Source: an uncultured Rickettsiales bacterium
GTDB taxonomy: Bacteria > Pseudomonadota > Alphaproteobacteria > RF32 > CAG-239
Length of the DNA stretch: 64,000 bases
Reading direction: 5' to 3'
NCBI GenBank assembly: GCA_900551865.1
Contig: URXV01000007.1
Span: 20,041 to 84,040, forward strand
This document shows, in pieces, positions 33,840-42,040 of this stretch (positions are counted from its first letter, which is position 1; each line of letters starts with the position of its first letter). Under the pieces are notes generated by a model. The model was given only the letters and a program-made list of their open reading frames with translations. It was not told the DNA's origin and did no database searches. The position numbers and the translations under genes are program-made.

Positions 33840-34835
33840 CTAATCTTTTTCCACAATAGTTACGTCCGAGTGCCCGTAATCAAGCACGCGGTCAAGGATT
33901 TTCATCGCCTCGCCGCGGTTCGGATAAGCACCGAGGCGGACGCGGTAAACGCCGTTTTTGCTTAAATAAGCTTCGTAAATCGAAACGTTGCCGAAGCGCT
34001 TCATATTATCAGCCATCTGCCTGGCCTTGTCATAATCGGCAAAGGCGCCGACCTGGACGAAGAAAGGGCCTTCGCCCGCGCTTTCCGGCACATTGACCGC
34101 CGCAGCGGACGCGTTGGACGCCAGCGAGATTTCCGACGTGTATTTAAGCGGCTGGCGTTGTTGCGAGGTGCTGATTTCGTACTTTGCCGGCTTGGCGGCC
34201 GGTTTTGTTGCGGCGGTTCCGGCGGCGGGCGTTGCAGCCATCGCCGTCTGCGTGTTGGAATAAGGTATGGTCTGGTTGCCGTAAGTCGCGGAGGAATTGG
34301 ACGGGGAAAGCATGGCTTCCTTTATGGCGCGGCTTTCGCGCTCCAAAACTTCGACTTTGACTTTGGTTACGCCCTTGTTTTTGTAACCCAGCAGTTCGGC
34401 ACCCTTTTCGGAGAGGTCTATAATGCGGTTTTTGACATAAGGGCCGCGGTCGTTGACGCGGGCGATAATCGAACGCCCGTTTTCGAGGTTGGTTACGCGG
34501 ACAATCGACGGCAGAGGCAGCGTGCGGTGCGCCGCGGTTACGGCGCGCATGTCGTAGGTTTCGCCGTTGGCGGTGCGCTTGTTGTGGAAGTCGTCGCCGT
34601 ACCACGAGGCCATGCCGGTTTCAACGTAGCCGTAATCTTCGCGCGGGGTGTAGCTTTGCCCCATAACGGTATACGGGTTGCCGACTTTGTAGATGCCGCC
34701 GTCGGCTTTGATGGCTTCGACTTCTTCGGTGAGGTTTTTGTATTCAAACTCTTTCGGCTCGGAAGCGCAGCCCGCCAGCAGAAGCAGGGCGCCGAGCCCG
34801 AGGCAGAAGTTCAGGTTTGTTTTCAATCTCGTCAT
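33840..34835 (-). CDS. rlpA: RlpA septal lytic transglycosylase lipoprotein with SPOR domain
   Basis: A 331-residue outer-membrane lipoprotein from ATG 34,835 (AAAGGA upstream; another ATG lies 9 codons earlier). The lipobox is LLAGC. The double-psi beta barrel shows 'ASWYGDDFHNKRTANGE' (with the His and Glu of the family) and 'ARVNDRGPYV' with the conserved Asp. An Ala/Thr/Pro-rich linker leads to a C-terminal SPOR domain ('FFVQVGAFADYDKARQMADNM', 'YRVRLGAYPNRGEA') that binds denuded glycan at the division site. RlpA cleaves such glycan strands and helps daughter-cell separation. It lies next to dacA, as in many Alphaproteobacteria and Pseudomonas. Confidence 0.93.
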   Translation of the reverse strand: MTRLKTNLNFCLGLGALLLLAGCASEPKEFEYKNLTEEVEAIKADGGIYKVGNPYTVMGQSYTPREDYGYVETGMASWYGDDFHNKRTANGETYDMRAVTAAHRTLPLPSIVRVTNLENGRSIIARVNDRGPYVKNRIIDLSEKGAELLGYKNKGVTKVKVEVLERESRAIKEAMLSPSNSSATYGNQTIPYSNTQTAMAATPAAGTAATKPAAKPAKYEISTSQQRQPLKYTSEISLASNASAAAVNVPESAGEGPFFVQVGAFADYDKARQMADNMKRFGNVSIYEAYLSKNGVYRVRLGAYPNRGEAMKILDRVLDYGHSDVTIVEKD

Positions 34836-34941
34836 TTGTATCGTTCCTTTGCGTATCGTCATAACCGGAATTCCGGCTTTTGTAAAGCTTCAACAGCAAG
34901 TTATTGACTGTTTGTTTTTATGCAGAAGCGCCAAAATTTTT

Positions 34942-34970
34942 TTGACAATTATAAACTTTGCGCTTATTAT
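34942..34970 (+). promoter_or_regulatory. Strong promoter for the secreted repeat protein gene
   Basis: TTGACA, 17 bases, TATTAT, 39 bases before ATG 35,009. Confidence 0.75.
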
Positions 34971-35008
34971 ACGCGTCAAATCCTTAACAAAAAGTAAGAG
35001 AATTGCCA

Positions 35009-36298
35009 ATGTTGAAGAAAAGCCGGGTATTTTTAAGTTGTATGGCTCTGGCCGGAGCCGGGTTCGGAGCGGCGGCCGGGTTTGGCGCGGGGGAAGCGCG
35101 GGCGGCGGAGATGATACGCCCCGAAGACGAGGCGTTGCTGGCGGATATTTTTGCGCCGGCGGACAGCGCGGAAGCTTCCGGCGGGCGCGCGGCCGTTTCG
35201 GGACAGGAAGACGGCAGCGGTACGGAGATGAAAGGCGCCCGCGCCGCGAGCCGGGTGCAGGCGGTACCGCTGAAGGTTACGCGGACGGTTCCGGCAGATA
35301 AGACTGTTGCCGGCAAGAGTGCGGTGAGCGCGGAGAGTGCAGGCGGGAACGCGACGGCAGTTAAGGCGGGAACGTCCTTGAAAGCGGCGGTTAAAGAGAT
35401 GTCCGGCGCGGTGGAAATGAATAACGCAACAACGGGCAATGCGGACACGGGCAGCGGTATGCCGACTGCAACGGGCGGCGCCGGTACGCGGGGGACGGCA
35501 GGCGGAACCGAGGAAATTATTTATGTTTATCCGAATAAGAGCGAGCGTGAAACGGCTCGTGCGCCTCTGGACGAATGGTATGACGCAGCGCAGCACAGGT
35601 ACAAAACGGGAAGCGGGAAAGGAACTGCTGCCGGGGGTGGCGTTGCGGCGGAAAATTCCGGCGCGGCAGAACGGGAAGGCGGTGCCGGTACCGGGGCGGA
35701 CCGGGCAACCGGCGCGTCTGGCCGTGCGGAAGACGGGGCTGAGATTGCCGCATATCGGGAGCAGATAGCCTCCTGCCTTGATGCGCGCGCGGACGGGCTG
35801 GATTTGGAAAAGGCGATGCTCTATCAGGGAAACGTTTATGACGCGGCGGTATATCTGTCGCAGACGTTTGCAGAAGTCAACGCCTGTTATGAAAATATCG
35901 GTTATGACATTATCAACGCATATTATGACGGTAATCCCGAGATACTGACGGCGTTTGCGAAAAAGGCGCAGAGCTTTTATGTCGGCGGGGCGGATACGGG
36001 ATTTAATCCGAAATTCTGCGGCGAAGACTGTTCGATGCAGGCGATAGCCGATGCACAGATGGAGCAGTATGCGGCGTTCAGGACTTATCTGGCGCAACTT
36101 CTGGCCGAGCGGCCGCAGGGGGATTTGACCGGAGTGCGGGGAGAACCGACCTCCCGGCCGCAGGGACAGTTAACGGGGCCGCAGGGACAGTTAACGGAGC
36201 CACAGGGACGGTTAACGGGGGCGCAGGGACGGTTAACGGGGGCGCAGGGGCAACCGGCGGAACGACAGGGGCCGTCAACGGAGCCGCAGGGAGAATGA
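35009..36298 (+). CDS. Secreted low-complexity protein with a Cys-containing domain and QG repeats
   Basis: A 429-residue protein, ATG 35,009. It has a signal peptide (CMALAGAGFGAAAGFG ... ARAAE). Residues 30-255 are low-complexity Ala/Gly/Thr/Ser with short ordered pieces (MIRPEDEALLADIFAP; EEIIYVYPNK; LDEWYDAAQHRY). Residues 255-370 look folded, with four Cys and 'MLYQGNVYDAAVYLSQTFAEV', 'GYDIINAYYDGN' and 'FCGEDCSMQAIADAQMEQYAAF'. The C terminus is a run of seven-residue repeats (QGQLTGP-type) encoded by 21-bp tandem DNA repeats. No family is recognised. The stop overlaps the holB start by ATGA, so they are cotranscribed. The periplasmic domain may be lineage-specific. Confidence 0.7.
   Translation: MLKKSRVFLSCMALAGAGFGAAAGFGAGEARAAEMIRPEDEALLADIFAPADSAEASGGRAAVSGQEDGSGTEMKGARAASRVQAVPLKVTRTVPADKTVAGKSAVSAESAGGNATAVKAGTSLKAAVKEMSGAVEMNNATTGNADTGSGMPTATGGAGTRGTAGGTEEIIYVYPNKSERETARAPLDEWYDAAQHRYKTGSGKGTAAGGGVAAENSGAAEREGGAGTGADRATGASGRAEDGAEIAAYREQIASCLDARADGLDLEKAMLYQGNVYDAAVYLSQTFAEVNACYENIGYDIINAYYDGNPEILTAFAKKAQSFYVGGADTGFNPKFCGEDCSMQAIADAQMEQYAAFRTYLAQLLAERPQGDLTGVRGEPTSRPQGQLTGPQGQLTEPQGRLTGAQGRLTGAQGQPAERQGPSTEPQGE
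36158..36262 (+). repeat. 21-bp in-frame tandem repeats, five copies
   Basis: Units start at 36,158, 36,179, 36,200, 36,221 and 36,242 (C/G-C-G/A-CAGGGACAGTTAACGG type). They encode seven-residue repeats at the C terminus of the secreted protein. Copy number is likely variable. Confidence 0.9.
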
Positions 36299-37350
36299 GC
36301 GGCGCGATGGCAGACGAGGCGATTTATCCCAGCAGGAATCCGTATCTTATCGGGCATGACGACGAAGCGCGGCTGTTTTTGTCAGCCTACAATTCCGGCG
36401 CACTGCACCACGGGTGGCTGATTACCGGCGACGAGGGAATCGGCAAGGCGACGCTGGCCTATAAAATCGCGCGCTTTCTGCTGGCGGCGGAAGCGGGGAA
36501 GACTTACGAGATGCTGGACGTTCCGGTTGACGGCCCGGTGTTTGCGCAGGTGGCGCAGAAGTCGCATCCGGATTTTAAGGTGCTGGAGCGCGACTTTACC
36601 GAAACGGACAAGAAAAAGCTGATTAAGGCGATTAACCAGGGCGAAGAAGTCGACGACGAAATGAAACAGGGGCTGAAACGTTCGGCGGTGATTAAGGTCG
36701 AGGACGTGCGCGGCGTGGTGGAATTTCTCGGCAAGAAGTCGTTTAACGACAACTGGCGTGTGGTGATTGTGGACAGCGCCGACGATTTGAACGTTTCTTC
36801 GGCCAACGCGCTGCTGAAAATTCTGGAAGAACCGCCGCTGAAAAGCATTCTGCTGCTGGTGTCGCACAATCCGGGCAAGCTGCTGCCGACCATCCGGTCG
36901 CGTTGCGCGAAGCTGGCGCTTAAGCCGCTGCAGGAAATCGAGGTGGCGAGCCTGCTGCGGCGGTATAAGCCGTCGCTGAAAGAGGCTGAGGTGCAGGGGC
37001 TGGCGAAAATCGCGGCGGGGAGTATCGGACGGGCGCTCAAATATGCCGAAAACGACGCGCTGGCGATGTATGAGAATATTAAGAAAATCTGTTACGGCGG
37101 GGCGAAGTGCGACGGCGGACTGTTGCTGGAACTGGCAGGAGACGTTGCCGGCGACGAAGACTGCTGGTATCTGTTTGCCGAGCTGGTCTGCCGGTTTGCG
37201 CGCGATAATCTGCCGGGGGCGGCGCATCCGCGCGAGTTGTACGAGGCTTATGAGGCGGCGTTGAAAATCCTCGACGAGACGGTGCGGCTGAATATGGATA
37301 AGAAACTGGCGGCGCTGCAAATCCTGACCGGGCTGGGCGGCGCACTGTAA
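36295..37350 (+). CDS. holB: DNA polymerase III delta' subunit
   Basis: A 351-residue AAA+ clamp-loader subunit. It has 'HHGWLITGDEGIGKATLAYKIA', a P-loop with the usual GIGK, 'WRVVIVDSADDLNVSSANALLKILEEPP' as Walker B/sensor region, and the SRC motif in 'TIRSRCAKLAL'. The C-terminal collar domain is present. The delta' subunit is the rigid arm of the loader that places the beta sliding clamp on DNA. The extra segment 'VLERDFTETDKKKLIKAINQGEEVDDEMKQGLKRS' is typical of alphaproteobacterial delta'. Start ATG 36,295 overlaps the previous stop, and an ATG 12 bases later is possible. A TatD gene follows, as often found beside holB. Confidence 0.92.
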   Translation: MSGAMADEAIYPSRNPYLIGHDDEARLFLSAYNSGALHHGWLITGDEGIGKATLAYKIARFLLAAEAGKTYEMLDVPVDGPVFAQVAQKSHPDFKVLERDFTETDKKKLIKAINQGEEVDDEMKQGLKRSAVIKVEDVRGVVEFLGKKSFNDNWRVVIVDSADDLNVSSANALLKILEEPPLKSILLLVSHNPGKLLPTIRSRCAKLALKPLQEIEVASLLRRYKPSLKEAEVQGLAKIAAGSIGRALKYAENDALAMYENIKKICYGGAKCDGGLLLELAGDVAGDEDCWYLFAELVCRFARDNLPGAAHPRELYEAYEAALKILDETVRLNMDKKLAALQILTGLGGAL

Positions 37351-37450
37351 CAAGGGGGGATGTTGCGGCGGAGCGACGAGCGCGCGGGCAGCGGAACGGT
37401 GACCGGGGCGGGATGAGAACTGCGGCGAACAGACAACGGAGCGAAAAACA

Positions 37451-38365
37451 ATGTTTACGGACAGCCATTGCCATATTGAAGACGACGAGACCGCGTTCCG
37501 GGCCGGGGCGGCCGGCGTCGGCGTGATTTTGAACGCGGGAAAGGATTTGGACGAAGCGGCGGCGCAGCTCCAGATGTGCGAGCGGATGGACAGGCTGCGG
37601 GCGGAGCAGCGCGTGGCGGGTGGCGTCGGGCTGAACGGCGATGCGGACGAGTTGAGCGGTGTCGGGCTGAATGGCGGTGAGGACGGTGGCAGCGAGGCGT
37701 GCGGCAGTGAGGCGTGCGGCGGTGCGGCGAGGCGGATTATCCCGCAGATGTGGACGTCGGCGGGCGTGCATCCCGACAGCGCACCGGAGAAGCTGGGGTG
37801 TATCGGCGTGGCGGAAATCGTGCGGGCGGCGGAACATCCGAAAGTCATCGCCATCGGCGAATGCGGGCTTGACTACCACTACGGCGCGGACGCCAAAGCG
37901 GAACAGAAGGAAATGTTTGCGCGGCACATCGAGGCGGCGGGCATTACCGGGCTGCCGCTGATGATTCACCAGCGCGAGGCGGAAGACGACATGCTCGATA
38001 TGCTGCGGCGCGGGGCGGAGAAATTTGGCGGGCTGGCCGGGGTTATCCACTGTTTTACGTCGACGCAGGCGTTTGCGGACGCGGTGCGGGAGCTCGGCTT
38101 CTACATCTCGGCGTCGGGCATCGTTACGTTTAAGAGCGGGGCGGACGTTGCGGCGGTTTTCGCGTCTTATCCGGCAGATAAGATTCTGATTGAGACCGAC
38201 AGCCCGTATCTGGCGCCGGTGCCTTACCGCGGCAAAACCAACGAGCCGGCGTTTGTGGTGAAGACGGCGGAGAAAATTGCCGCAATTAGGGGCTTGACGA
38301 TTGAAGAAACAGCGCGTATAACTACGGATAACTTTTTTAAATTGTACCGCAAAGCGAAACGATAA
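37451..38365 (+). CDS. TatD-family metal-dependent nuclease with a low-complexity insertion
   Basis: A 304-residue TIM-barrel DNase/hydrolase. Metal-binding and catalytic features are FTDSHCHIED (HxH), 'AIGECGLDYHY', 'LMIHQREAEDDM', 'GVIHCFTS' and 'LIETDSPYLAP'. Between residues 53 and 95 there is an insertion (GLNGDADELSG ... GSEACGSEACGG) not found in other TatD proteins, encoded by short GC-rich repeats. It falls where a surface loop should be and the frame is intact, so the enzyme is probably active. TatD enzymes act as 3'-5' exonucleases in DNA repair or degradation. It is located 100 bases after holB and before a metallohydrolase gene, in what looks like one operon. Confidence 0.9.
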   Translation: MFTDSHCHIEDDETAFRAGAAGVGVILNAGKDLDEAAAQLQMCERMDRLRAEQRVAGGVGLNGDADELSGVGLNGGEDGGSEACGSEACGGAARRIIPQMWTSAGVHPDSAPEKLGCIGVAEIVRAAEHPKVIAIGECGLDYHYGADAKAEQKEMFARHIEAAGITGLPLMIHQREAEDDMLDMLRRGAEKFGGLAGVIHCFTSTQAFADAVRELGFYISASGIVTFKSGADVAAVFASYPADKILIETDSPYLAPVPYRGKTNEPAFVVKTAEKIAAIRGLTIEETARITTDNFFKLYRKAKR

Positions 38366-38380
38366 GAAGAAAGGTGTATC

Positions 38381-39196
38381 GTGTCCAAAGTCATTATTTT
38401 AGGTTCGGGAGCAGCGCCGGGCGTGCCGTCGCTGGCCTATGGTTTCGGCGACTGTGATCCGAAAGAGGAAAAGAATATCCGGCTCAGGTCGGGAACGTAT
38501 ATGGAAATCGGCGGGGTGAAGCTGCTGATAGACACGTCGCCGGATTTGCGCATGCAGCTGATTTTATCAAATATCCGCGACGTGGACGCGGTGTTTTATA
38601 CGCACCCGCACGCCGACCACCTGCACGGGATTGACGATTTGCGCGAGATTAACCGGATTACCGGGCGCGCGATTGAGCTGTTTGCCTCGCCGGACAACCT
38701 GAACGTTATCCGCACGCGGTTTCCGTACCTGATTGCGGAGAAGAAAGAGGACGTGGAGCCGGTGTACCGCGCGGCGCTGCACCCGAACGCGTTTGAGTAT
38801 GAGAAGAGCTTTTATTTCCGCAATCTGAAAGTTACGCCGATAAAATTACAGGGGCATAACGTGGAATGCAGCGGGTATATCTTTAACGATGGCGAGGTCG
38901 TGCATATTTCGGACTTTCGGGATATTCCGGAGAGCGCGTTTGCGTTTATCACCCGGCGGCCGGAGGTGCTGATTATGCCGCTGACGACGCCGGAGGGGAC
39001 GCGGTTTCACGCCGGGCTGACGACGCTTCTGGAGTACGCGGAGCGGATTAAGGCGAAGAAGACGATTATCACGCATATGGCGGTCGAGTGCGACTATGCG
39101 GCGATTAAGGCGCAATGCCCGGCGGGTGTGGAACCGGCGTACGACGGCTATGAGGTTGCGTGGGCGGACGCGGGCGCGCAGGCGGAGGGGTTTTAA
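38381..39196 (+). CDS. Metallo-beta-lactamase-fold hydrolase (PhnP-like)
   Basis: A 271-residue protein, GTG start with AAAGG upstream. It shows 'GSGAAPGVPS' at the N terminus, 'LLIDTSPDLRMQL', the zinc motif THPHADHLHG (HxHxDH), a later 'SDFRD' and C-terminal 'ITHMAVECDYA'. This set is typical of PhnP-like phosphodiesterases of the tRNase Z/MBL superfamily. The substrate is probably a cyclic phosphodiester, but it cannot be read from sequence. No phn genes are nearby, whereas holB-tatD-MBL is a common alphaproteobacterial gene order. It is complete and cytoplasmic. Confidence 0.88.
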   Translation: MSKVIILGSGAAPGVPSLAYGFGDCDPKEEKNIRLRSGTYMEIGGVKLLIDTSPDLRMQLILSNIRDVDAVFYTHPHADHLHGIDDLREINRITGRAIELFASPDNLNVIRTRFPYLIAEKKEDVEPVYRAALHPNAFEYEKSFYFRNLKVTPIKLQGHNVECSGYIFNDGEVVHISDFRDIPESAFAFITRRPEVLIMPLTTPEGTRFHAGLTTLLEYAERIKAKKTIITHMAVECDYAAIKAQCPAGVEPAYDGYEVAWADAGAQAEGF

Positions 39197-39443
39197 GAGG
39201 GGACAGCGTGCGCGCAGCGGAGAAGCCGGGGCGCGGATTTTAAAGGCTCGGCGGGGGTGTCGGGCGACGAGTGCCGCGGTGATGGACGGAGATTTCGGCG
39301 TGCGCGCAGCGGACATCGACGGACGGCAGGCGCAACGTGCGGGCGGTTACGGGCAGGGTACGCGCGGCGGGTGTCGTCGGAAGGCAGATGTTGGTTTCGG
39401 GCAGAACCGGGGCGGCAATTAAAAACAGAGAAAGGAAAAGAAC

Positions 39444-40322
39444 ATGTTATGCATTTACCATATGGCGGACCACGACGGCAAAGGGTCGGCGGCGATTGTC
39501 AAATACGCGCATAAGGACTGCGAGCTTCTGGGATATAACTACGATCAGGAAATCCCGTATGCGGAGATTGAGAAACATCAGGAAATTGTCATCTGCGACA
39601 TTTCTTTTCCGATGGATTATATGTTCAAGCTGCACGCGGAGAAAGACCTGGTCTGGATTGACCACCATGCGTCGGCGATTGCGCAGTACGACGAAAAGCT
39701 CAAGGAAGAGGGCGGTTTCGGCATTAAGGGGCTGCGCGCGGTTGGTACGGCGGCGATTGAGCTGACGTGGCAGTATTTCTTTCCGACGCAGCCGGTGCCG
39801 GAAGGGGTGAAGCTGTTGGCGCTCAACGATTTGTTCGATTTGCGCGACAAAAGGGTGCGCCCGTTTGAGTTCGCGTTTCAGGCGCTGGGCGTCAACCGGC
39901 CTTACGAGCGGGTGTGGCGCGATTTGTTTGAGGGGCGGATTGACGTGCCGCTGATGGTGGAAAAGGGCAACGCGATTTTGTCTTATATCAAACATCGCGA
40001 CTACCGCCTGTCGCGCAATATGGCGTTTGAGGGGACGTACAACGGGCTCCGGTTCATCGCCGCGAATATGGCGCAGGCAGGGTCGGACTTTTTTGAGTCG
40101 CTGGACAATATCGCCAATTACGACTTTATGGTCAGCTTTTCCCTCAACAAACGCAGCAAGTGGAATTTGTCGTTCCGCACGGTGAAAGACAATGTAGATG
40201 TGTCGGCGATTGCGGCGGCGTTCGGCGGCGGCGGGCACAAAAAGGCTTCGGGGGCGTCGGGGCTGGATAAGCTGCCGGAGTTTCTGACGCAGAACGTGCG
40301 CGAGTGGACGAAGTTTAACTAG
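39444..40322 (+). CDS. DHH-family phosphoesterase
   Basis: A 292-residue protein, ATG after AAAGGAAAAG. It has an N-terminal DHH domain with 'IYHMADHDGKGSAAIV' (the DHDG variant) and 'LVWIDHHASAI' (the DHH signature), and a C-terminal DHHA1-like domain ending 'AAAFGGGGHKKASGA' (the GGGH substrate-binding motif). Such two-domain proteins are exonucleases on short RNA or cleave signalling dinucleotides, like NrnA/NrnB. The arrangement suggests an NrnB-like enzyme degrading nanoRNA or pApA. It is a single-gene unit. The 250 bases before it are GC-rich and hold no gene. Confidence 0.85.
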   Translation: MLCIYHMADHDGKGSAAIVKYAHKDCELLGYNYDQEIPYAEIEKHQEIVICDISFPMDYMFKLHAEKDLVWIDHHASAIAQYDEKLKEEGGFGIKGLRAVGTAAIELTWQYFFPTQPVPEGVKLLALNDLFDLRDKRVRPFEFAFQALGVNRPYERVWRDLFEGRIDVPLMVEKGNAILSYIKHRDYRLSRNMAFEGTYNGLRFIAANMAQAGSDFFESLDNIANYDFMVSFSLNKRSKWNLSFRTVKDNVDVSAIAAAFGGGGHKKASGASGLDKLPEFLTQNVREWTKFN

Positions 40323-40446
40323 GGAAATCGGGCAGGCTGCGCCGGCGGTCTGTTAGGGTTGCGGCTGACGGGCGGCAGGGTATCGGCGTGTCGGGAAAAC
40401 GGCGGCGGCGATGCCGGTATGGCGGCGGCCGGATTTGAAACAAGGG

Positions 40447-40476
40447 CATAAAAAAAGAGCGTTCGTGTGAACGCTC
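40447..40476 (-). terminator. Intrinsic terminator of the small minus-strand membrane gene
   Basis: GAGCGTTC/GAACGCTC with loop ACAC (minus strand), followed by seven or more T. Confidence 0.85.
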
Positions 40477-40499
40477 TTCGTGTTATGAAGCCTTTAGCC

Positions 40500-40733
40500 T
40501 TAGGCAATGTCTTTGCCTTTGGCTAAATTGCCGAGCATTTCAAGGGTGCAGCCGCCGACGCGGATTATCGCCCAACAGGCGACAATCGTGACGATGCCGA
40601 ACATTACCCGAATGGGTATCGGGGCATTGCTTCCGATACCGCAGGCAACGCAAAGGCAAATCGCCGCGCCTGCCAGTAAAGCAATGGTCATCAGTATGAA
40701 CATTGCCACTGTCCCAAGATGTTTTTTTTCCAT
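40500..40733 (-). CDS. Small membrane protein, unknown
   Basis: A 77-residue protein with two predicted membrane segments (VAMFILMTIALLAGAAICLCVACG and IRVMFGIVTIVACWAII) joined by a short Pro-rich turn, and a C-terminal amphipathic piece (TLEMLGNLAKGKD). ATG start; the upstream sequence lacks a clear ribosome site. A strong terminator directly follows, which supports a real transcript. No family is recognised. Confidence 0.6.
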   Translation of the reverse strand: MEKKHLGTVAMFILMTIALLAGAAICLCVACGIGSNAPIPIRVMFGIVTIVACWAIIRVGGCTLEMLGNLAKGKDIA

Positions 40734-41105
40734 AATTTTTGATTTTTTTAACGAGGTTCGGTCCTGTAGCCTAATCCTTCGTGAAACGGCGCCGCATGGG
40801 CAACTGTTTCAAAATTTAACATAAATAGGGTTTTATTGCCGCATTATGAAAAACTTTCAGCATTCAGGAACAGAGGAAACCTCTTAAACCAAAATTGTGA
40901 AAACCTTTTTTCCAATAATACGACATAATATCTTTTTACGTTCCCATTATACTCTTTTTTTCAGGTTTTGGCAAGATGTTTTTATGTTTTTTATTCAATG
41001 TGTTATGGTAAAATGTGCGGTTTTTTGCAAGAAAGTTTGAACTTTTTTAATCCGTCCGCCGTTATACCAGATGTAAGTTATGATTTTTGCGAAAGAGATT
41101 TGACG
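40734..41105. other. AT-rich intergenic region, no gene seen
   Basis: It separates the minus-strand membrane gene from the plus-strand sigma factor operon and must hold promoters for both. A small palindrome AGAGG-AAA-CCTCT lies near 40,873, next to a GGAAC that could be part of an ECF-type -35. The matching -10 is not convincing. The open frame running through 40,968-41,105 has no ribosome site and looks non-coding. Confidence 0.4.
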
Positions 41106-41375
41106 ATGGATAAGATTTCGGAACTTTTGGCGGAAGCCGGGCCTTTGTACCGCAAGCGCCGCAAAGCGCGCCAGTTTGCGGCAGGGACGCTGTGTTCCCT
41201 GCTCTGCGGCGTCTGGTTCGGCGCGGCGATGCTGCTGCCGGAGCGGGCGGCGGACGAAACGCAGCTGGAAGCGTATTATGCGGCGTTGTACGAAAGCGAC
41301 GGCTATTTTGCTTACGATGTTGCGGCGGACGATGTTTTGCCGCTCGACGGGTACGGCTTTTATGAGGTCAGCTGA
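41106..41375 (+). CDS. Small single-pass membrane protein, candidate anti-sigma factor
   Basis: An 89-residue protein from ATG 41,106 (preceded by GAGATTTGACG). The N-terminal 30 residues are cytoplasmic and amphipathic (DKISELLAEAGPLYRKRRKARQF), followed by one membrane span (GTLCSLLCGVWFGAAMLL) and about 45 acidic periplasmic residues. Its stop overlaps the start of an ECF sigma gene (TGATG), and a Spy-like periplasmic protein gene follows. Short proteins of this topology encoded with an ECF sigma factor are often anti-sigma factors (for example CnrY in the CnrYXH metal-sensing system). No sequence similarity to CnrY is claimed. The role is inferred from topology and context. Confidence 0.55.
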   Translation: MDKISELLAEAGPLYRKRRKARQFAAGTLCSLLCGVWFGAAMLLPERAADETQLEAYYAALYESDGYFAYDVAADDVLPLDGYGFYEVS

Positions 41376-41869
41376 TGGAAAAGCTGAGCTGGCTTCATAA
41401 ACGGCTGGTCAGAAGCGTGGTGAAGAAAATGCTGAACCGTGCGGACGAGGACGTTGAACAGGAAATCTACATCCGCCTGTGGCAGAAGTTTCCGACTTAT
41501 CGCGAACAGGAGAAGCTTGGCGCCTGGATACGGGTGGTGGCGGAGAATTTTTGCAAAGATTATCTTAAGAGCAAAAGCCAGAAGCTTCTGGCGGCTTCGG
41601 TCGGGGAGGAAGAAAGCGGGCTGGCCGATATGGCGGCGGTTGACAATCCCGAACGGGCGTGGCTGCGCAAATGCCGGCAGCGGCTGATTCTTGAGGCGGT
41701 AGACGCATTGCCGGGGGATATGCGCCGGGCGGTGGTGCTGGTCGAATTTGACGGGCTGAGCTATGATGCGGCGGCAAAAAGGCTGGGCATCAATCCCGGA
41801 ACACTGAAGTCGCGGCTGCACAACGCCAAGCAAAAACTGCACGAAAAGCTGGCGTATCTTGAGCTTTGA
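41375..41869 (+). CDS. ECF-type RNA polymerase sigma factor
   Basis: A 164-residue sigma70-family protein with only regions 2 and 4. Region 2 has 'ADEDVEQEIYIRLWQKF' and 'LGAWIRVVAENFCKDYL'. Region 4 has 'LPGDMRRAVVLVEFDGLSYDAAAKRLGINPGTLKSRLHNAKQKL', including the helix-turn-helix that reads the -35. It binds core RNA polymerase to transcribe a stress regulon. Start ATG shares a base with the previous stop. It lies between a candidate membrane anti-sigma and a Spy/CpxP-like protein, which points to an envelope or metal stress response. Confidence 0.9.
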   Translation: MEKLSWLHKRLVRSVVKKMLNRADEDVEQEIYIRLWQKFPTYREQEKLGAWIRVVAENFCKDYLKSKSQKLLAASVGEEESGLADMAAVDNPERAWLRKCRQRLILEAVDALPGDMRRAVVLVEFDGLSYDAAAKRLGINPGTLKSRLHNAKQKLHEKLAYLEL

Positions 41870-42040
41870 CGGATGTGCCGGACGGAAGGCAGGTTTGAAG
41901 CATTGGGCGATACGGGCCGGGCGGCAGCGGAAAAGCCGCAAACCCGAAACGTTTATGGCGGACGGCATGACGCGAGGGACAACGGACGGTTCGGGAGATT
42001 TTGAACGAGGGATTAACAAGATAAGGAAAGGATTTTGACA

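Noticed and set aside
40968..41105. Upstream extension of the candidate anti-sigma gene
   Set aside because: AT-rich non-coding composition and no ribosome site; the ATG at 41,106 gives a sensible membrane protein.
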